A stretch of 64,000 nt of DNA. Origin: Helicobacter enhydrae (lineage in GTDB: Bacteria; Campylobacterota; Campylobacteria; Campylobacterales; Helicobacteraceae). Made by a program: the position numbers and the translations under genes. Location of the stretch: the NCBI RefSeq assembly GCF_001693335.1, contig NZ_CP016503.1:806001-870000 (forward strand), read 5' to 3'. Below are positions 1-9,236 of this stretch, in pieces (the stretch's first letter is position 1; each line of letters opens with the position of its first letter). The notes below the pieces were generated by a model. The model searched no databases. It worked only from the letters and a program-made list of their open reading frames with translations, and was not told the origin of the DNA.

Positions 1-800
1 CGACTTTTGTTACGCAATGCTTTGCCACTCACGCCACCGCTTTCTTTGGGAGCTTTGAGCAAAGAATAGTCTTTGGTTGTGTTTGTTGCGACGATTCCAC
101 TCGCTCCACTTTTGATTGCTTGCTCAACGACTTTGAGAGAGTGAGTGATTTCATTGTCTGGGCAGATTTTGAGCAAAAGCGGTTTGTTTGTTTTTGCACA
201 CGCCATTGCAAACAATTCAGCCACAAAATCCTCATTTTGCAAATCACGCAGATTTGGAGTATTGGGCGAAGAGAGATTGAAAATGAAAAAATCCCCCACC
301 TCTTGAAGCTTGTCCAAATTTTGCTCAAAATTGCTCAAGGCATCTTGAGCGTCTTTGTTTTTCCCTAGATTGACCCCAAGTGGCAACACAAAAGGACGGA
401 GTGCTTTGAGGCGTTGCATCATCACTTCTGCACCATCATTATTGAATCCCATAGAGTTTTGCAAACTTTCTTCATCAGCAAAGCGAAAAATCCGTGGCTT
501 TGGATTGCCCTCTTGTGCTTGAAGAGTCACGCTCCCCACTTCTGCAAACCCAAACCCCAAAGTAGAAAGCCCTTTGAGCATTGTGGCATTTTTGTCAAAT
601 CCTGCAGAAAGCCCCACAGGATTGGCAAATCGCAAACCCAACACCTCGCTACGCAAACTCTCATCAAAAAAACAACATTGACTTGCGACACAATCGCTAA
701 TCAACGGCAATGGCACGACATTTTTGAGCAAAAACTCGGCGATACGATGATCAAATTCGGGATCAAATCGGAATATGAAATTTTTCAAGAAACCATACAT
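1..800 (-). CDS. pyrD: Dihydroorotate dehydrogenase (quinone), class 2, 3' end cut by window
   Basis: Oxidises dihydroorotate to orotate in pyrimidine synthesis, passing electrons through FMN to membrane quinone. The start ATG at 800 has GGAG six bases upstream. About 266 residues are visible: an N-terminal amphipathic segment as in class 2 enzymes, GLSAGFDKNA near residue 63, SSPNTPNLR near 176 with the class 2 catalytic Ser, ATNTT near 238 and GGVSGKAL near 258. The last part of the barrel lies beyond base 1. It sits 61 bases downstream of ppk on the same strand, the order I recall in H. pylori (HP1010-HP1011), so co-transcription is likely. Confidence 0.95.
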   Translation of the reverse strand, partial: MYGFLKNFIFRFDPEFDHRIAEFLLKNVVPLPLISDCVASQCCFFDESLRSEVLGLRFANPVGLSAGFDKNATMLKGLSTLGFGFAEVGSVTLQAQEGNPKPRIFRFADEESLQNSMGFNNDGAEVMMQRLKALRPFVLPLGVNLGKNKDAQDALSNFEQNLDKLQEVGDFFIFNLSSPNTPNLRDLQNEDFVAELFAMACAKTNKPLLLKICPDNEITHSLKVVEQAIKSGASGIVATNTTKDYSLLKAPKESGGVSGKALRNKS

Positions 801-861
801 CACTCACTCCACGATTTTATTTTGCAATGCTACCATTTTTTGACATTGCCTAAGAAACAAC

Positions 862-2865
862 TTATTTTCCCTGCATAGAACGCATTAGCTTTTCAAGCTC
901 TTTTTGCGAACTATAATCTCCCCCAAGAATCTTGCTATACTCCCCATCCTCTCCAAGCTCATACGCCCCCACATTGTCTCGGCTCTGCATTTCCAAAAAC
1001 TCCAAAAGCCGTTGATGAAACTCTGCATCCTCAATAGGCACAAGCAACTCCACACGCCTTTGGAGATTCCTTGTCATCATATCTGCACTAGAGAAAAAAA
1101 CTCCGCTATGTTTGAAATAATAAATCCTTGCGTGTTCCAAAAACCTACCTATGATTGAAATCACGCGGATGTTTTCACTCACCCCCCTAAGCTTCGGACG
1201 CAAAGCACAAATCCCCCTCACAATCAAAGTGATTTTCACCCCACTACAAGAAGCTGCACAAAGAGCGTTGATGATGTCTTCATCGACTAGGGCATTCATT
1301 TTCAAAATCATCTCCCCTTTTTCCCCTTGCCTTTGTTCCTCTGCGATCAATCTCAACATCTCTTGTTTGATTTGCAAAGGTGCCATAAAGATTGTTTTGA
1401 GCCTAGTTTCATTAGCCAACCCTGCACACAAGGAATGAAAAAACTTCACCCCATCTTCCACTAGCTCCATTCTTGAGCTAAGCAAACTCACATCAGTATA
1501 GACTTTGGCACTCTTGATATTGTAATTGCCTGTACTAATATGGATATACCCACGCACCATATTTGCATCGCGTTTCAACACTAGAGCGATTTTGGAATGC
1601 ACTTTTAGCCCTGTCGCCCCATACAGCACATGTGCCCCTGCCTCCTCCAAAGCCTTGACCCATTCCAAATTGTTTTCTTCATCAAACCTTGCTTTAAGCT
1701 CCACAAGCACATTGACTTGCTTATGCTCTGCTGCCCGTATCAATGCCTCAACAATCGGAGAATCTTTGCCTACGCGATAGAGTGTCATTTTGATAGAGAG
1801 AACATCAGGATCGCAACTTGCTTGTTCGATCAACTGCACCACAGGATCAAAACTCTCATAAGGGTGGAATAGCATCACATCTCTTTGATCCAACACCTCA
1901 AAAATATCGCAATCTTGCAAACTTTTGGGGAGAACGGGCTGGAAATGAGGAGAACGCAAATGCGGATATTGCACTTCTGTCACAATCTCCCACAATGCAC
2001 CAAGATTCAAAGGCAAGTCATATTGGAAAATATCTTGATCTTGCAAGGGGATGTGGGTTTTCAAAAAATCGAGCAAAGCTTCATCTGTATATCTGCCCAC
2101 TTGAAGCCTCACGATCTCACCATTTTTTCTTGCCTTGAGGCTCTCATTGAGCAACTCGATAAAATCATCTGCCTCTTCTTCTTGAATCTCTAGATCTGCA
2201 TTACGCGTGATTCTAAAAGGACACCAGCTTTTGACATCATAGCCCTCAAAAATACTTCTAGAAAACTCTCCAACGATACTCTCACACAAGACAAACTGCC
2301 CCGCTCCCACCTCAACAAATCGCGGGAAAAATCTTGGGATTCTGATGAGGGCGAATTTGGACACTTGGGGATCTGTGATGTTTTGAAAACGCAACACAAT
2401 CCCAAAGCTCAAATTGTTGAGATGTGGAAATGGATGGACAAAATCCACCACCAAAGGCACAATCACAGGATATAGGTTTGCATAAAAATATTCTTCTGCC
2501 CTTTTTTTCTGTTCTGCTCCAAGTTCTTGAAAAGAAAGGATATGCAACCCCTCATCTTTCAGAGCATCACGGATTTGAAAATAGCTTTTTTCCAAAGTCT
2601 TTTTCTGCTCTCTTAGCACTTGCTCGATTTTGAGCAATTGCTCTTTGGGGGTCATCAAATCAATCCCTATCTTACCAAACCCCTGATTGTAGAGCTTTTT
2701 GAGTCCTGCTACGCGAATCATATAGAACTCATCTAAGTTGATTCCATAGATTGCGATAAATTTCAAACGCTCAAGCAAAGGCTCGTTTGGGTTTTCACTC
2801 TCGTTTAAAACACGCTGATTGAATTTGAGCCAAGACAATTCTCGATTAAAAAATATTTCTTTCAT
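862..2865 (-). CDS. ppk: Polyphosphate kinase 1
   Basis: Makes inorganic polyphosphate from ATP through a phosphohistidine intermediate. 667 residues, close to the usual PPK1 length of about 690. The N-terminus FFNRELSWLKFNQRVL is the family signature. The autophosphorylated His is H423 in VHSK and the second active-site His is H578 in LEHARI. The ATG has AAGGG about ten bases upstream. It is the first gene of a pair with pyrD and has a clear TATAAT box 70 bases upstream. Nothing is unusual about the gene itself. Confidence 0.97.
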   Translation of the reverse strand: MKEIFFNRELSWLKFNQRVLNESENPNEPLLERLKFIAIYGINLDEFYMIRVAGLKKLYNQGFGKIGIDLMTPKEQLLKIEQVLREQKKTLEKSYFQIRDALKDEGLHILSFQELGAEQKKRAEEYFYANLYPVIVPLVVDFVHPFPHLNNLSFGIVLRFQNITDPQVSKFALIRIPRFFPRFVEVGAGQFVLCESIVGEFSRSIFEGYDVKSWCPFRITRNADLEIQEEEADDFIELLNESLKARKNGEIVRLQVGRYTDEALLDFLKTHIPLQDQDIFQYDLPLNLGALWEIVTEVQYPHLRSPHFQPVLPKSLQDCDIFEVLDQRDVMLFHPYESFDPVVQLIEQASCDPDVLSIKMTLYRVGKDSPIVEALIRAAEHKQVNVLVELKARFDEENNLEWVKALEEAGAHVLYGATGLKVHSKIALVLKRDANMVRGYIHISTGNYNIKSAKVYTDVSLLSSRMELVEDGVKFFHSLCAGLANETRLKTIFMAPLQIKQEMLRLIAEEQRQGEKGEMILKMNALVDEDIINALCAASCSGVKITLIVRGICALRPKLRGVSENIRVISIIGRFLEHARIYYFKHSGVFFSSADMMTRNLQRRVELLVPIEDAEFHQRLLEFLEMQSRDNVGAYELGEDGEYSKILGGDYSSQKELEKLMRSMQGK

Positions 2866-2937
2866 TTAACAATGCCCTTTGTAAGACTACTTCATTTCCA
2901 AATGTTGCAAGGTGTATCAAACTCTCTAATCCAAGGA

Positions 2938-2943
2938 TTATAG
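2938..2943 (-). promoter_or_regulatory. -10 box of ppk-pyrD
   Basis: Exact TATAAT on the minus strand, 73 bases before the ppk start, preceded by a T-rich stretch and no clear -35 box. This is the usual sigma-80 promoter style in Helicobacter. Assigned by sequence only. Confidence 0.6.
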
Positions 2944-3018
2944 CAAACAAAAAAATGTGATAACATTTAAGAGTTATTCTTGATTTAAGAATCAATTTCA
3001 ATCTATCGGAGTATAACG

Positions 3019-3627
3019 ATGAAAAAACAATGGTTAGTAGCTCTCTTGATGAGTGGCTTTTTGGCAAGTGTGGCAAGTGCCATCAATCTCGGATTCTTTG
3101 TGATCTCTCCGGAGTTGGGAGGAAGTGTGGGATACAAAAAGGGTGATTTGATTGTAACTCAAAACGGACACAAGGCGTCGATTGCCGATAAAGATCATTT
3201 AGCCTATGGTGGCTACGCTCGTTTGTGGCTAGGGATCGGAGGCTTGATGATCGCCCCACAGGTGACTTATGAAGAACTACAGAATCGCTTCAATGATATA
3301 GAAGCAATCGACTATAAGGTAAAATTTGGCAACTTGCAATATGGTGGGGTGATTGGCTATCAAATCCCACTTATCAATCTCACTCCCTACATTGGAGCAA
3401 GTTATTCTCATTTCACACGCGGTTATGGTGGGGATTCAAGCCTCAAGGACACTTGGGCTGTGAATTTTGGTGCGAAGCTTGATGTGCCTTTGATCCCATT
3501 TCTCACCCTTGGCATCAATGGGAGTTGGCAAAAAACAGGCATTCACTTCCCTGGAGGCAATGATAACGGACACTCTCTTGATTTAGAACTTCTCACAACA
3601 AGCCTGACACTAGGTCTAGCGTTTTAA
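3019..3627 (+). CDS. Outer-membrane beta-barrel protein, small
   Basis: 202 residues with a clear signal peptide (MKKQ, hydrophobic core, cleavage after ASVASA about residue 21). The mature part has alternating short amphipathic strands (YGGYARLWLGIGG, YGGVIGYQIPL, YIGASYSHF, NFGAKLDVPL, SLTLGLAF) and ends in Phe, as BAM-inserted barrels do. This predicts an eight-strand barrel. The ligand is unknown. GGAG lies eight bases before the ATG. It is transcribed away from ppk and followed by a GC-rich hairpin, so it is probably a single-gene unit. I do not recognise a named homologue. Confidence 0.8.
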   Translation: MKKQWLVALLMSGFLASVASAINLGFFVISPELGGSVGYKKGDLIVTQNGHKASIADKDHLAYGGYARLWLGIGGLMIAPQVTYEELQNRFNDIEAIDYKVKFGNLQYGGVIGYQIPLINLTPYIGASYSHFTRGYGGDSSLKDTWAVNFGAKLDVPLIPFLTLGINGSWQKTGIHFPGGNDNGHSLDLELLTTSLTLGLAF

Positions 3628-3631
3628 GCTC

Positions 3632-3647
3632 GGGGAGGCTCCTCCCC
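3632..3647 (+). terminator. GC-rich hairpin after the outer-membrane gene
   Basis: GGGGAGG and CCTCCCC arms face each other across two bases directly after the stop codon. No U tract follows (the next bases are ACCCCCAC), so it may be a weak terminator or an mRNA-stabilising hairpin before the next gene at 3677. Confidence 0.45.
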
Positions 3648-3676
3648 ACCCCCACACACCAACCCCAAGGTCGATT

Positions 3677-5491
3677 ATGCAAAACTTCATCCATTTGGCA
3701 CAAAAACACAATCTTCTCGAAATCATTGATACCCCTCTTGATGTTGAGCTTGAAATCCCTCATCTCTCTTATATCGAAGTCAAGAAGCACAATCCCAAAG
3801 CTCTGCTTTTCACCCACCCTATTAGGAATCAACAAAAGCTCGACTATCCCGTGCTAACTAATATTTTTGGCTCTTTTGAACTTCTCTCTTTGATTCTCCA
3901 GAAAAATCCTCAAGACATCGCCCAACAAATCCAAAACCTGCTCAAGCTCAATCCCCCCAAAACCCTAATGCAAAAGCTCACAAAAGCACGGGAATTGTTT
4001 GCACTAAGACACGCCATCCCCAAAATCTACAAAGGCAAAGCAATGTGTCAAGAATCTAGGGAAACTTCGCTGTTCAACCTCCCTGTGCTTAAGACTTGGG
4101 AGCTTGATGGTGGGGCTTTTATCACGATGGGGCAAGTCTATACCCAAAGCCTCAATGGAGAGTTGAAAAATCTAGGCTTATATCGTTTGCAAGTCTATGA
4201 TGATAAACATCTAGGTCTGCATTGGCAAATCCACAAAGATTCCAATCATTTTTTCCACGATTACAAAAAAGCCAACCAAAAAATGCCTGTGAGTATCGCA
4301 TTGGGAGGTGATCCACTCTATACTTGGTGTGGTCAAGCCCCTATGCCTTATGGAGCCTTTGAACTTGCATTGTATGGATTGATCAGAGAAAAACATCCCC
4401 AACTTGTGCAATGCCTCACCAATCCACTTGCGGTGCCCTATGATGCAGATTTTGTGATTGAGGGTTGGGTTGATGTGAATGCACTTCAAGATGAAGGACC
4501 CTTTGGCGATCATACCGGCTATTACACGCCGATAGAACCTTATCCTGTGCTTGAAGTGAGTGCCATCACACGCAAAAATGCTCCCATATTTCCTGCCACG
4601 GTGGTGGGCAAACCCCCATTAGAAGACAAATATATGGGCTATCTCACAGAACGCGTATTTTTGCCCTTGCTTCAGACCACCACACACGGATTGGTGGATT
4701 ATCATATGCCTGAAAATGGAGTGTTCCACAATCTCATTTTGGCTCAAATACGACCAGAATACCCCGCACATTCCAAGCAACTTATGCACGCTTTTTGGGG
4801 AATAGGACAGATGAGTTTTGTCAAACACGCAATCTTCCTCCCACACTCCTCCCCACCACTCACACACTACACAGCAATCACAGAATACATCCTCAATCGC
4901 TTCAACACTGATCATCTATTGATCACAGAGGGAGTGTGCGATGCCCTTGATCACTCCTCGCCTCATTATGCACAAGGGGGGAAACTAGGGCTTGAGGTTT
5001 TGGAAACAGAATACAAACGCACAGATTTGCAAATCCTTGATGATATGCAGTTGGAGCAAAAAATCTCCTCCCTCCTCCCTCAAACTCAACAAATCCACCA
5101 ATATTTCACCCACACACACACGCCAATCTGTGTCATTGCTGTAGAGAAAAATCATCAACGCATTATGCTCCAATCACTCTATCCGATCTCTAATCATCTA
5201 GGCATTGTAGTCGCCGTTGATGCAGAGAAAAACGATATTTGCAATCCCTATATGCTTGTGTGGAGGGTGGCAAACAACATTGATGCCAAACGCGATGTAT
5301 TGATTCATCAAGGAGTGCTATACATCGATGCGACAGACAAAGAAGAGTGCGATGGGCATTTGCGAGAGTGGCCCCAAGACACCAACTGCTCTCCCAAAGT
5401 GATTGAAAAATTACGCAAAATGGGGTTGCTAGAAGTTGATGAAGCGTTTTTGAAGAAGTTTGATATTTTGGGGCAACAAAATTTGGGCTGA
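3677..5491 (+). CDS. Menaquinone biosynthesis decarboxylase, UbiD family (futalosine pathway)
   Basis: 604 residues, the long form of UbiD typical of Helicobacter and Campylobacter (E. coli UbiD is about 100 residues shorter). Visible family features: PVLTNIFGS near 57, the central metal/prenyl-FMN region GGDPLYTWCGQAPMPYGAFELA and DEGPFGDHTGYYTP, and NHLGIVVAVDAEKNDI near the C-terminus. UbiD enzymes use prenyl-FMN to remove an aromatic or naphthoate carboxylate. In genomes of this clade, which use the futalosine route, this member is taken to decarboxylate the 1,4-dihydroxy-6-naphthoate precursor (MqnL-type). That role is inferred. AAGG lies before the ATG. Confidence 0.85.
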   Translation: MQNFIHLAQKHNLLEIIDTPLDVELEIPHLSYIEVKKHNPKALLFTHPIRNQQKLDYPVLTNIFGSFELLSLILQKNPQDIAQQIQNLLKLNPPKTLMQKLTKARELFALRHAIPKIYKGKAMCQESRETSLFNLPVLKTWELDGGAFITMGQVYTQSLNGELKNLGLYRLQVYDDKHLGLHWQIHKDSNHFFHDYKKANQKMPVSIALGGDPLYTWCGQAPMPYGAFELALYGLIREKHPQLVQCLTNPLAVPYDADFVIEGWVDVNALQDEGPFGDHTGYYTPIEPYPVLEVSAITRKNAPIFPATVVGKPPLEDKYMGYLTERVFLPLLQTTTHGLVDYHMPENGVFHNLILAQIRPEYPAHSKQLMHAFWGIGQMSFVKHAIFLPHSSPPLTHYTAITEYILNRFNTDHLLITEGVCDALDHSSPHYAQGGKLGLEVLETEYKRTDLQILDDMQLEQKISSLLPQTQQIHQYFTHTHTPICVIAVEKNHQRIMLQSLYPISNHLGIVVAVDAEKNDICNPYMLVWRVANNIDAKRDVLIHQGVLYIDATDKEECDGHLREWPQDTNCSPKVIEKLRKMGLLEVDEAFLKKFDILGQQNLG

Positions 5492-5561
5492 TTTTGGAAG
5501 ATTTTAGTTTGTTTTAGGTTAGATTGTTTTATGCTTTCAGTTATTTTAATACAAGGATTTA

Positions 5562-6494
5562 ATGATGCGAGATTTTAAGGTTTTTACTGGGACTGCCTAC
5601 AAAGATTTTAGTCAAGAGGTTGCGAAGTTTTTGGATATTCCTTTGGCAAATGCAATGATTGGCAAATTTAGTGATGGAGAAATCAGCGTGCAAATCACAG
5701 AATCTGTGCGAGGCAAAGATATTTTCATCATTCAGCCCACTTGTGCTCCAACAAATGATAATCTAATGGAGCTTTTGGTGATGACTGATGCGTTTAGACG
5801 CAGTTCAGCACGCACAATCAATGCTATCATTCCTTATTTTGGCTATGCAAGACAAGATCGCAAAGCTGCTCCAAGAGTGCCAATCACTGCCAAACTTGTA
5901 GCCAATCTCCTAGAAACAGCAGGTGTCAATCGTATCGTAACAATGGATTTGCACGCAGGGCAGATTCAAGGATTTTTTGATATTCCTGTGGATAACCTCT
6001 ATGGCTCCATCGTATTTCGCGACTATATCAAACAAAAAAACCTCCCCGCACCTGTCATCGCTTCACCAGACATTGGAGGAGTTGCCAGAGCGAGATATTT
6101 TGCCGATCAACTAGGGCTTGATCTTGTGATTGTGGATAAAAAGCGAGAACGGGCTAATATCAGCGAGGTGATGAACATCATCGGAGAAGTGGAAGGAAAA
6201 GATGTGATTTTGGTTGATGATATGATTGACACTGCTGGGACGATGTGCAAGGCAGGAGATGTGCTCAAAAAACGCGGTGCAAAAAGCGTAATGGCACTTG
6301 GAACACATGCGGTGCTAAGCGGAGGAGCGATCAAGAGAATCAATGAGAGTGCTTTGGATGAAGTGGTTCTCACAGACACAATCCCACTTCCTGCACAATC
6401 TTCAAAAATCAAGATTCTTAGCGTCACTCCATTGTTTGCAGAAGTGATTCGCAGAATCAACAATGATGAGAGCGTGAATTCCCTCTTTAGCTAG
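5562..6494 (+). CDS. prs: Ribose-phosphate pyrophosphokinase
   Basis: Makes PRPP from ribose 5-phosphate and ATP for nucleotides, His, Trp and NAD. 310 residues, full length. The metal/flexible-loop motif YARQDRK is near residue 97, [12 protein letters not shown] near 127 and the PRPP loop [13 protein letters not shown] near 215. Two adjacent ATGs occur; 5562 is used with AAGGA six bases upstream (5565 is equally possible). It is followed 49 bases later by rsfS on the same strand. Confidence 0.97.
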   Translation: MMRDFKVFTGTAYKDFSQEVAKFLDIPLANAMIGKFSDGEISVQITESVRGKDIFIIQPTCAPTNDNLMELLVMTDAFRRSSARTINAIIPYFGYARQDRKAAPRVPITAKLVANLLETAGVNRIVTMDLHAGQIQGFFDIPVDNLYGSIVFRDYIKQKNLPAPVIASPDIGGVARARYFADQLGLDLVIVDKKRERANISEVMNIIGEVEGKDVILVDDMIDTAGTMCKAGDVLKKRGAKSVMALGTHAVLSGGAIKRINESALDEVVLTDTIPLPAQSSKIKILSVTPLFAEVIRRINNDESVNSLFS

Positions 6495-6543
6495 GGGATT
6501 TGGCATCACTAGATACAATGACATATTTAAGAAAAGGGTTGCA

Positions 6544-6891
6544 ATGACTGATTTACAAACGCGTGTTCAAAGGATTACACAGATTTTGGATGACAAAAAG
6601 GCTGAAAATATTGAAGTGATTAGCTTGGAGGGCAAAGAATACATTACAGATGTAGTTGTGATTGCAACTGCACTTGTGGGCAAACATTCCTTTGCGTTGC
6701 TTGACACACTCAAAACCCAACTCAAGCCACTTGGTGAAACATTTTATGGGACAGAGGAAGAAAGTGAGGATTGGATTATTGCTGATTTGGGGGAGATTAT
6801 GATCCACATTTTCACAGAAGAACATCGCAAGAAGTTCAATCTTGAAGAGTTTTTGAACTCTCTTATCCATTCCACCCCAAACACACATTAA
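6544..6891 (+). CDS. rsfS: Ribosomal silencing factor RsfS (Iojap family)
   Basis: 115 residues of the RsfS/YbeB family, which binds ribosomal protein L14 and blocks subunit joining under starvation. Family features seen: an N-terminal helix (ILDDKKAENIEVISLEG), the strand ITDVVVIAT, and the conserved core YGTEEESEDWIIADLGEIMIHIF. The ATG at 6544 is preceded by AAAGGG. Probably co-transcribed with prs. It converges with the SEL1 gene, with only 17 bases between stops. Confidence 0.93.
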   Translation: MTDLQTRVQRITQILDDKKAENIEVISLEGKEYITDVVVIATALVGKHSFALLDTLKTQLKPLGETFYGTEEESEDWIIADLGEIMIHIFTEEHRKKFNLEEFLNSLIHSTPNTH

Positions 6892-6908
6892 GCAAAGAGG
6901 GGCGATCT

Positions 6909-7649
6909 CTATCTGATTACCTCATACAGCTCACACCCCTCTTCATCGCCAAGATCACAAGCCATGCCAAAGGATTCTTTGGCTTTTTCTAGATTCCGTC
7001 CGATACGCCTCTCTTTGATGTGCATATCACCCAAGTTTGTGCAACCAAGTGCGATACCGCCATCACAAGCTTTTGTAAAAAGCTCCAACGCCCTATCTTC
7101 ATTTGGCTCAATCCATTGATCGCTATGATAGATCATTCCCAACGCATTACAACTCTCATAATCCCCCAAATCACAAGCCCTTTGATAAAACTTGACAACT
7201 TTGGAGAAATCCTGCGGCACACTCTCGCCATTAAAATACATCAAACCCAGATTGAAGCACCCCAACGCAGAATCAGCCTGACAGGCTTTTTGGTAGAAAT
7301 CAAATGCTTTTTTGGGATCTTGTTTGAAATACTCCCCTGCCTCCTGCATCAAGCCCAAACGATTGCAACCATCCCCCTCGCCATCTTTACAAGCTTTTTG
7401 ATAAAACTTCACAGCTTGTTTGAACAAATCAAGATGATAGTAAATATTCCCAAGCTTATAACACTGATCCCTGAAGCATTTGGATGGGGCACCAAAGCTT
7501 CTAGGAAACTTATCTAGCAATGTTTGGCACTCTGCACGATCAGATCCCATATTGCACTTCTGATAAGTCCTCTTCCACTCATTTTCACTCATCGCCCAAA
7601 GCCCACAAGAAACACCAAGCAACAAACACACAATCTGCAATACTCTCAT
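6909..7649 (-). CDS. Secreted SEL1-repeat, cysteine-rich protein (Hcp type)
   Basis: 246 residues from the ATG at 7649. I prefer this to an upstream in-frame Met at 7685 because GGAG lies five bases before it and a signal peptide (MRVLQIVCLLLGVSCGLWA) starts there. The mature part consists of about six 36-residue SEL1-like repeats, each with the A-C-D/x-G-x-G-C-N/F-L-G signature, and the paired Cys of each repeat are conserved. This is the architecture of Helicobacter cysteine-rich proteins (Hcp/HcpA), periplasmic or secreted, disulphide-linked, with some reported penicillin-binding or immune-stimulating members. The specific function here is unknown. Confidence 0.85.
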   Translation of the reverse strand: MRVLQIVCLLLGVSCGLWAMSENEWKRTYQKCNMGSDRAECQTLLDKFPRSFGAPSKCFRDQCYKLGNIYYHLDLFKQAVKFYQKACKDGEGDGCNRLGLMQEAGEYFKQDPKKAFDFYQKACQADSALGCFNLGLMYFNGESVPQDFSKVVKFYQRACDLGDYESCNALGMIYHSDQWIEPNEDRALELFTKACDGGIALGCTNLGDMHIKERRIGRNLEKAKESFGMACDLGDEEGCELYEVIR

Positions 7650-7704
7650 AAACACTCCTAACCAGTCATTCAAATGGCTAAACATAATTTATGAAGTTTT
7701 ACTC

Positions 7705-8670
7705 CTAGAACGCCAACTCTTTGTAAATACTCGCAATTTGCATATTTGCTTTTTGCAAATCATCGCCAAAAACCTCAAACTCGCATTGTTGCTGACGATA
7801 CACGCAATCATAATATTTCTCTAGCAAAATCCAAGCCACCCTCTCAAGATCCCCACGATCATAAGCTTCTAGCACTTCAACAAAATATTTTTTGTGGATA
7901 TAGGGTCTGATTTTGTGCATACTGCTTGTGAATTGTTCTGGCGTGATGGTGTGATACATTTTGACAATCCTCTCTACACGCTTTGGCATCGAAGTGCTCA
8001 CTAGTATTTTTCTACCCCTATGCACAGCCTCAAAAAAAGGAGAGGGCAAAACAATCTTGCCTAATTTTTTGGATTCTCCTTCTACCAATACCAATCCCTC
8101 TTTTCTAGCAAGCTCCTCAAAAAGTGAGTTTTCAAACATCGCACCGCTAGGTTGAGATAGGAAGCCATTGGATTGATCTCCAAAACTTGATCCATAATGT
8201 TTGCTCAAGCCCTCAATGTCAATGCTCCAAGAATCATTGAGTGCGATCAAGTCGCTTTTGCCACAACCTGTCATTCCATACAATGTCAAAAATGTTTGGC
8301 GTGGCGGAGTTTGCAAAGCCTTGACAACTTTGGTGCGATAGCTTTTATACCCCCCATCCAAACGCTCACAATCAAACCCTATCTCTTTTAGAATATGCCA
8401 AAAACTCCGACTCCTTTGCCCTCCCCTCGCACAATACAAAACAATCTTGTTTTTTGGATGAAAAATCAAATCCTCTTGCAAATATCGTGCGATGTTTTGG
8501 CACACATACACACTGCCTTGTTTTTTGGCACTCAACGCATCTTGATGATACAGACTCCCAATCTCTGCATACTGCCAATCATTCAAAACAGGATAATTCA
8601 ACGCCGTAGGAATGTGTGAGGCATTGTATTCCTTTGGGCTACGCACATCAAGTAGAAAAGATTGACGCAT
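7705..8670 (-). CDS. mnmH: tRNA 2-selenouridine synthase (rhodanese + P-loop)
   Basis: Replaces the sulfur of 2-thiouridine at the wobble base of certain tRNAs with selenium from selenophosphate, via a geranylated intermediate. Domain order: rhodanese domain 1-115 with catalytic C80 in VLYCARGGQRS, then an ATPase-like domain with P-loop GMTGCGKSD at 132-140. 321 residues. The ATG at 8670 overlaps the TGA of the preceding gene by one base (TGATG), so the two are translationally coupled. No selenophosphate synthase is in the window, so the actual selenium supply cannot be judged. Confidence 0.93.
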   Translation of the reverse strand: MRQSFLLDVRSPKEYNASHIPTALNYPVLNDWQYAEIGSLYHQDALSAKKQGSVYVCQNIARYLQEDLIFHPKNKIVLYCARGGQRSRSFWHILKEIGFDCERLDGGYKSYRTKVVKALQTPPRQTFLTLYGMTGCGKSDLIALNDSWSIDIEGLSKHYGSSFGDQSNGFLSQPSGAMFENSLFEELARKEGLVLVEGESKKLGKIVLPSPFFEAVHRGRKILVSTSMPKRVERIVKMYHTITPEQFTSSMHKIRPYIHKKYFVEVLEAYDRGDLERVAWILLEKYYDCVYRQQQCEFEVFGDDLQKANMQIASIYKELAF

Positions 8671-9236
8671 CAAAATCGTTGGTGTGCTTTTTTCCTTGCC
8701 CCATCAAGGAAAATCCCAAATATCGCATAGCCCCATACCAAAACATCAATCATCGAAACAAAGATGTTTTCTCCGATTCCAAGACAAAAAAAGAAAAAAC
8801 ATATCAAATACACAATGCCCAAAAACTTATCCACCACAAATGCAAAAAGCATAATGATCGAGGCAATCACAATCTGATACTCAAAATTCAACGCAGTCAA
8901 ATCAAACCCAAATAGTAGATTCAAAGAGCCAAGATACAAAACAAACCCAAAAATCACAATAAAGATTTTGGATGTTGGTGGTAGAAGCACCTCTTTGGGT
9001 GCATAAAAAGTAACTATCAACGAGCTAACCGCCAAAACTCCCAAAAACACGCTAGGTGTCGCCAAAAAGCTCACGATCCACTCCACAATGCTCAAATGAT
9101 AAATGATTGGGAGATTGACCAATACCCCAACCAAAGCAAGAAGCACCATACGCATCTCTCTACCAATCTTTTGGAGGCTAGTTGCGACAATGGCAAGGAT
9201 CAAAAATGTATAAACCACAGCAGAAAAAATCATCAT
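8670..9236 (-). CDS. Polytopic inner-membrane protein, function unknown
   Basis: 188 residues, strongly hydrophobic, with about six transmembrane segments (near residues 3-20, 28-48, 52-75, 86-108, 118-138 and 140-175). No catalytic motif is recognised. It is the middle gene of a tightly packed minus-strand unit: its ATG overlaps the TGA of the Asp-box protein gene (ATGA), and its own stop overlaps the start of mnmH. Position suggests co-regulation only; a functional link to tRNA modification is not implied. Confidence 0.75.
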   Translation of the reverse strand: MMIFSAVVYTFLILAIVATSLQKIGREMRMVLLALVGVLVNLPIIYHLSIVEWIVSFLATPSVFLGVLAVSSLIVTFYAPKEVLLPPTSKIFIVIFGFVLYLGSLNLLFGFDLTALNFEYQIVIASIIMLFAFVVDKFLGIVYLICFFFFCLGIGENIFVSMIDVLVWGYAIFGIFLDGARKKAHQRF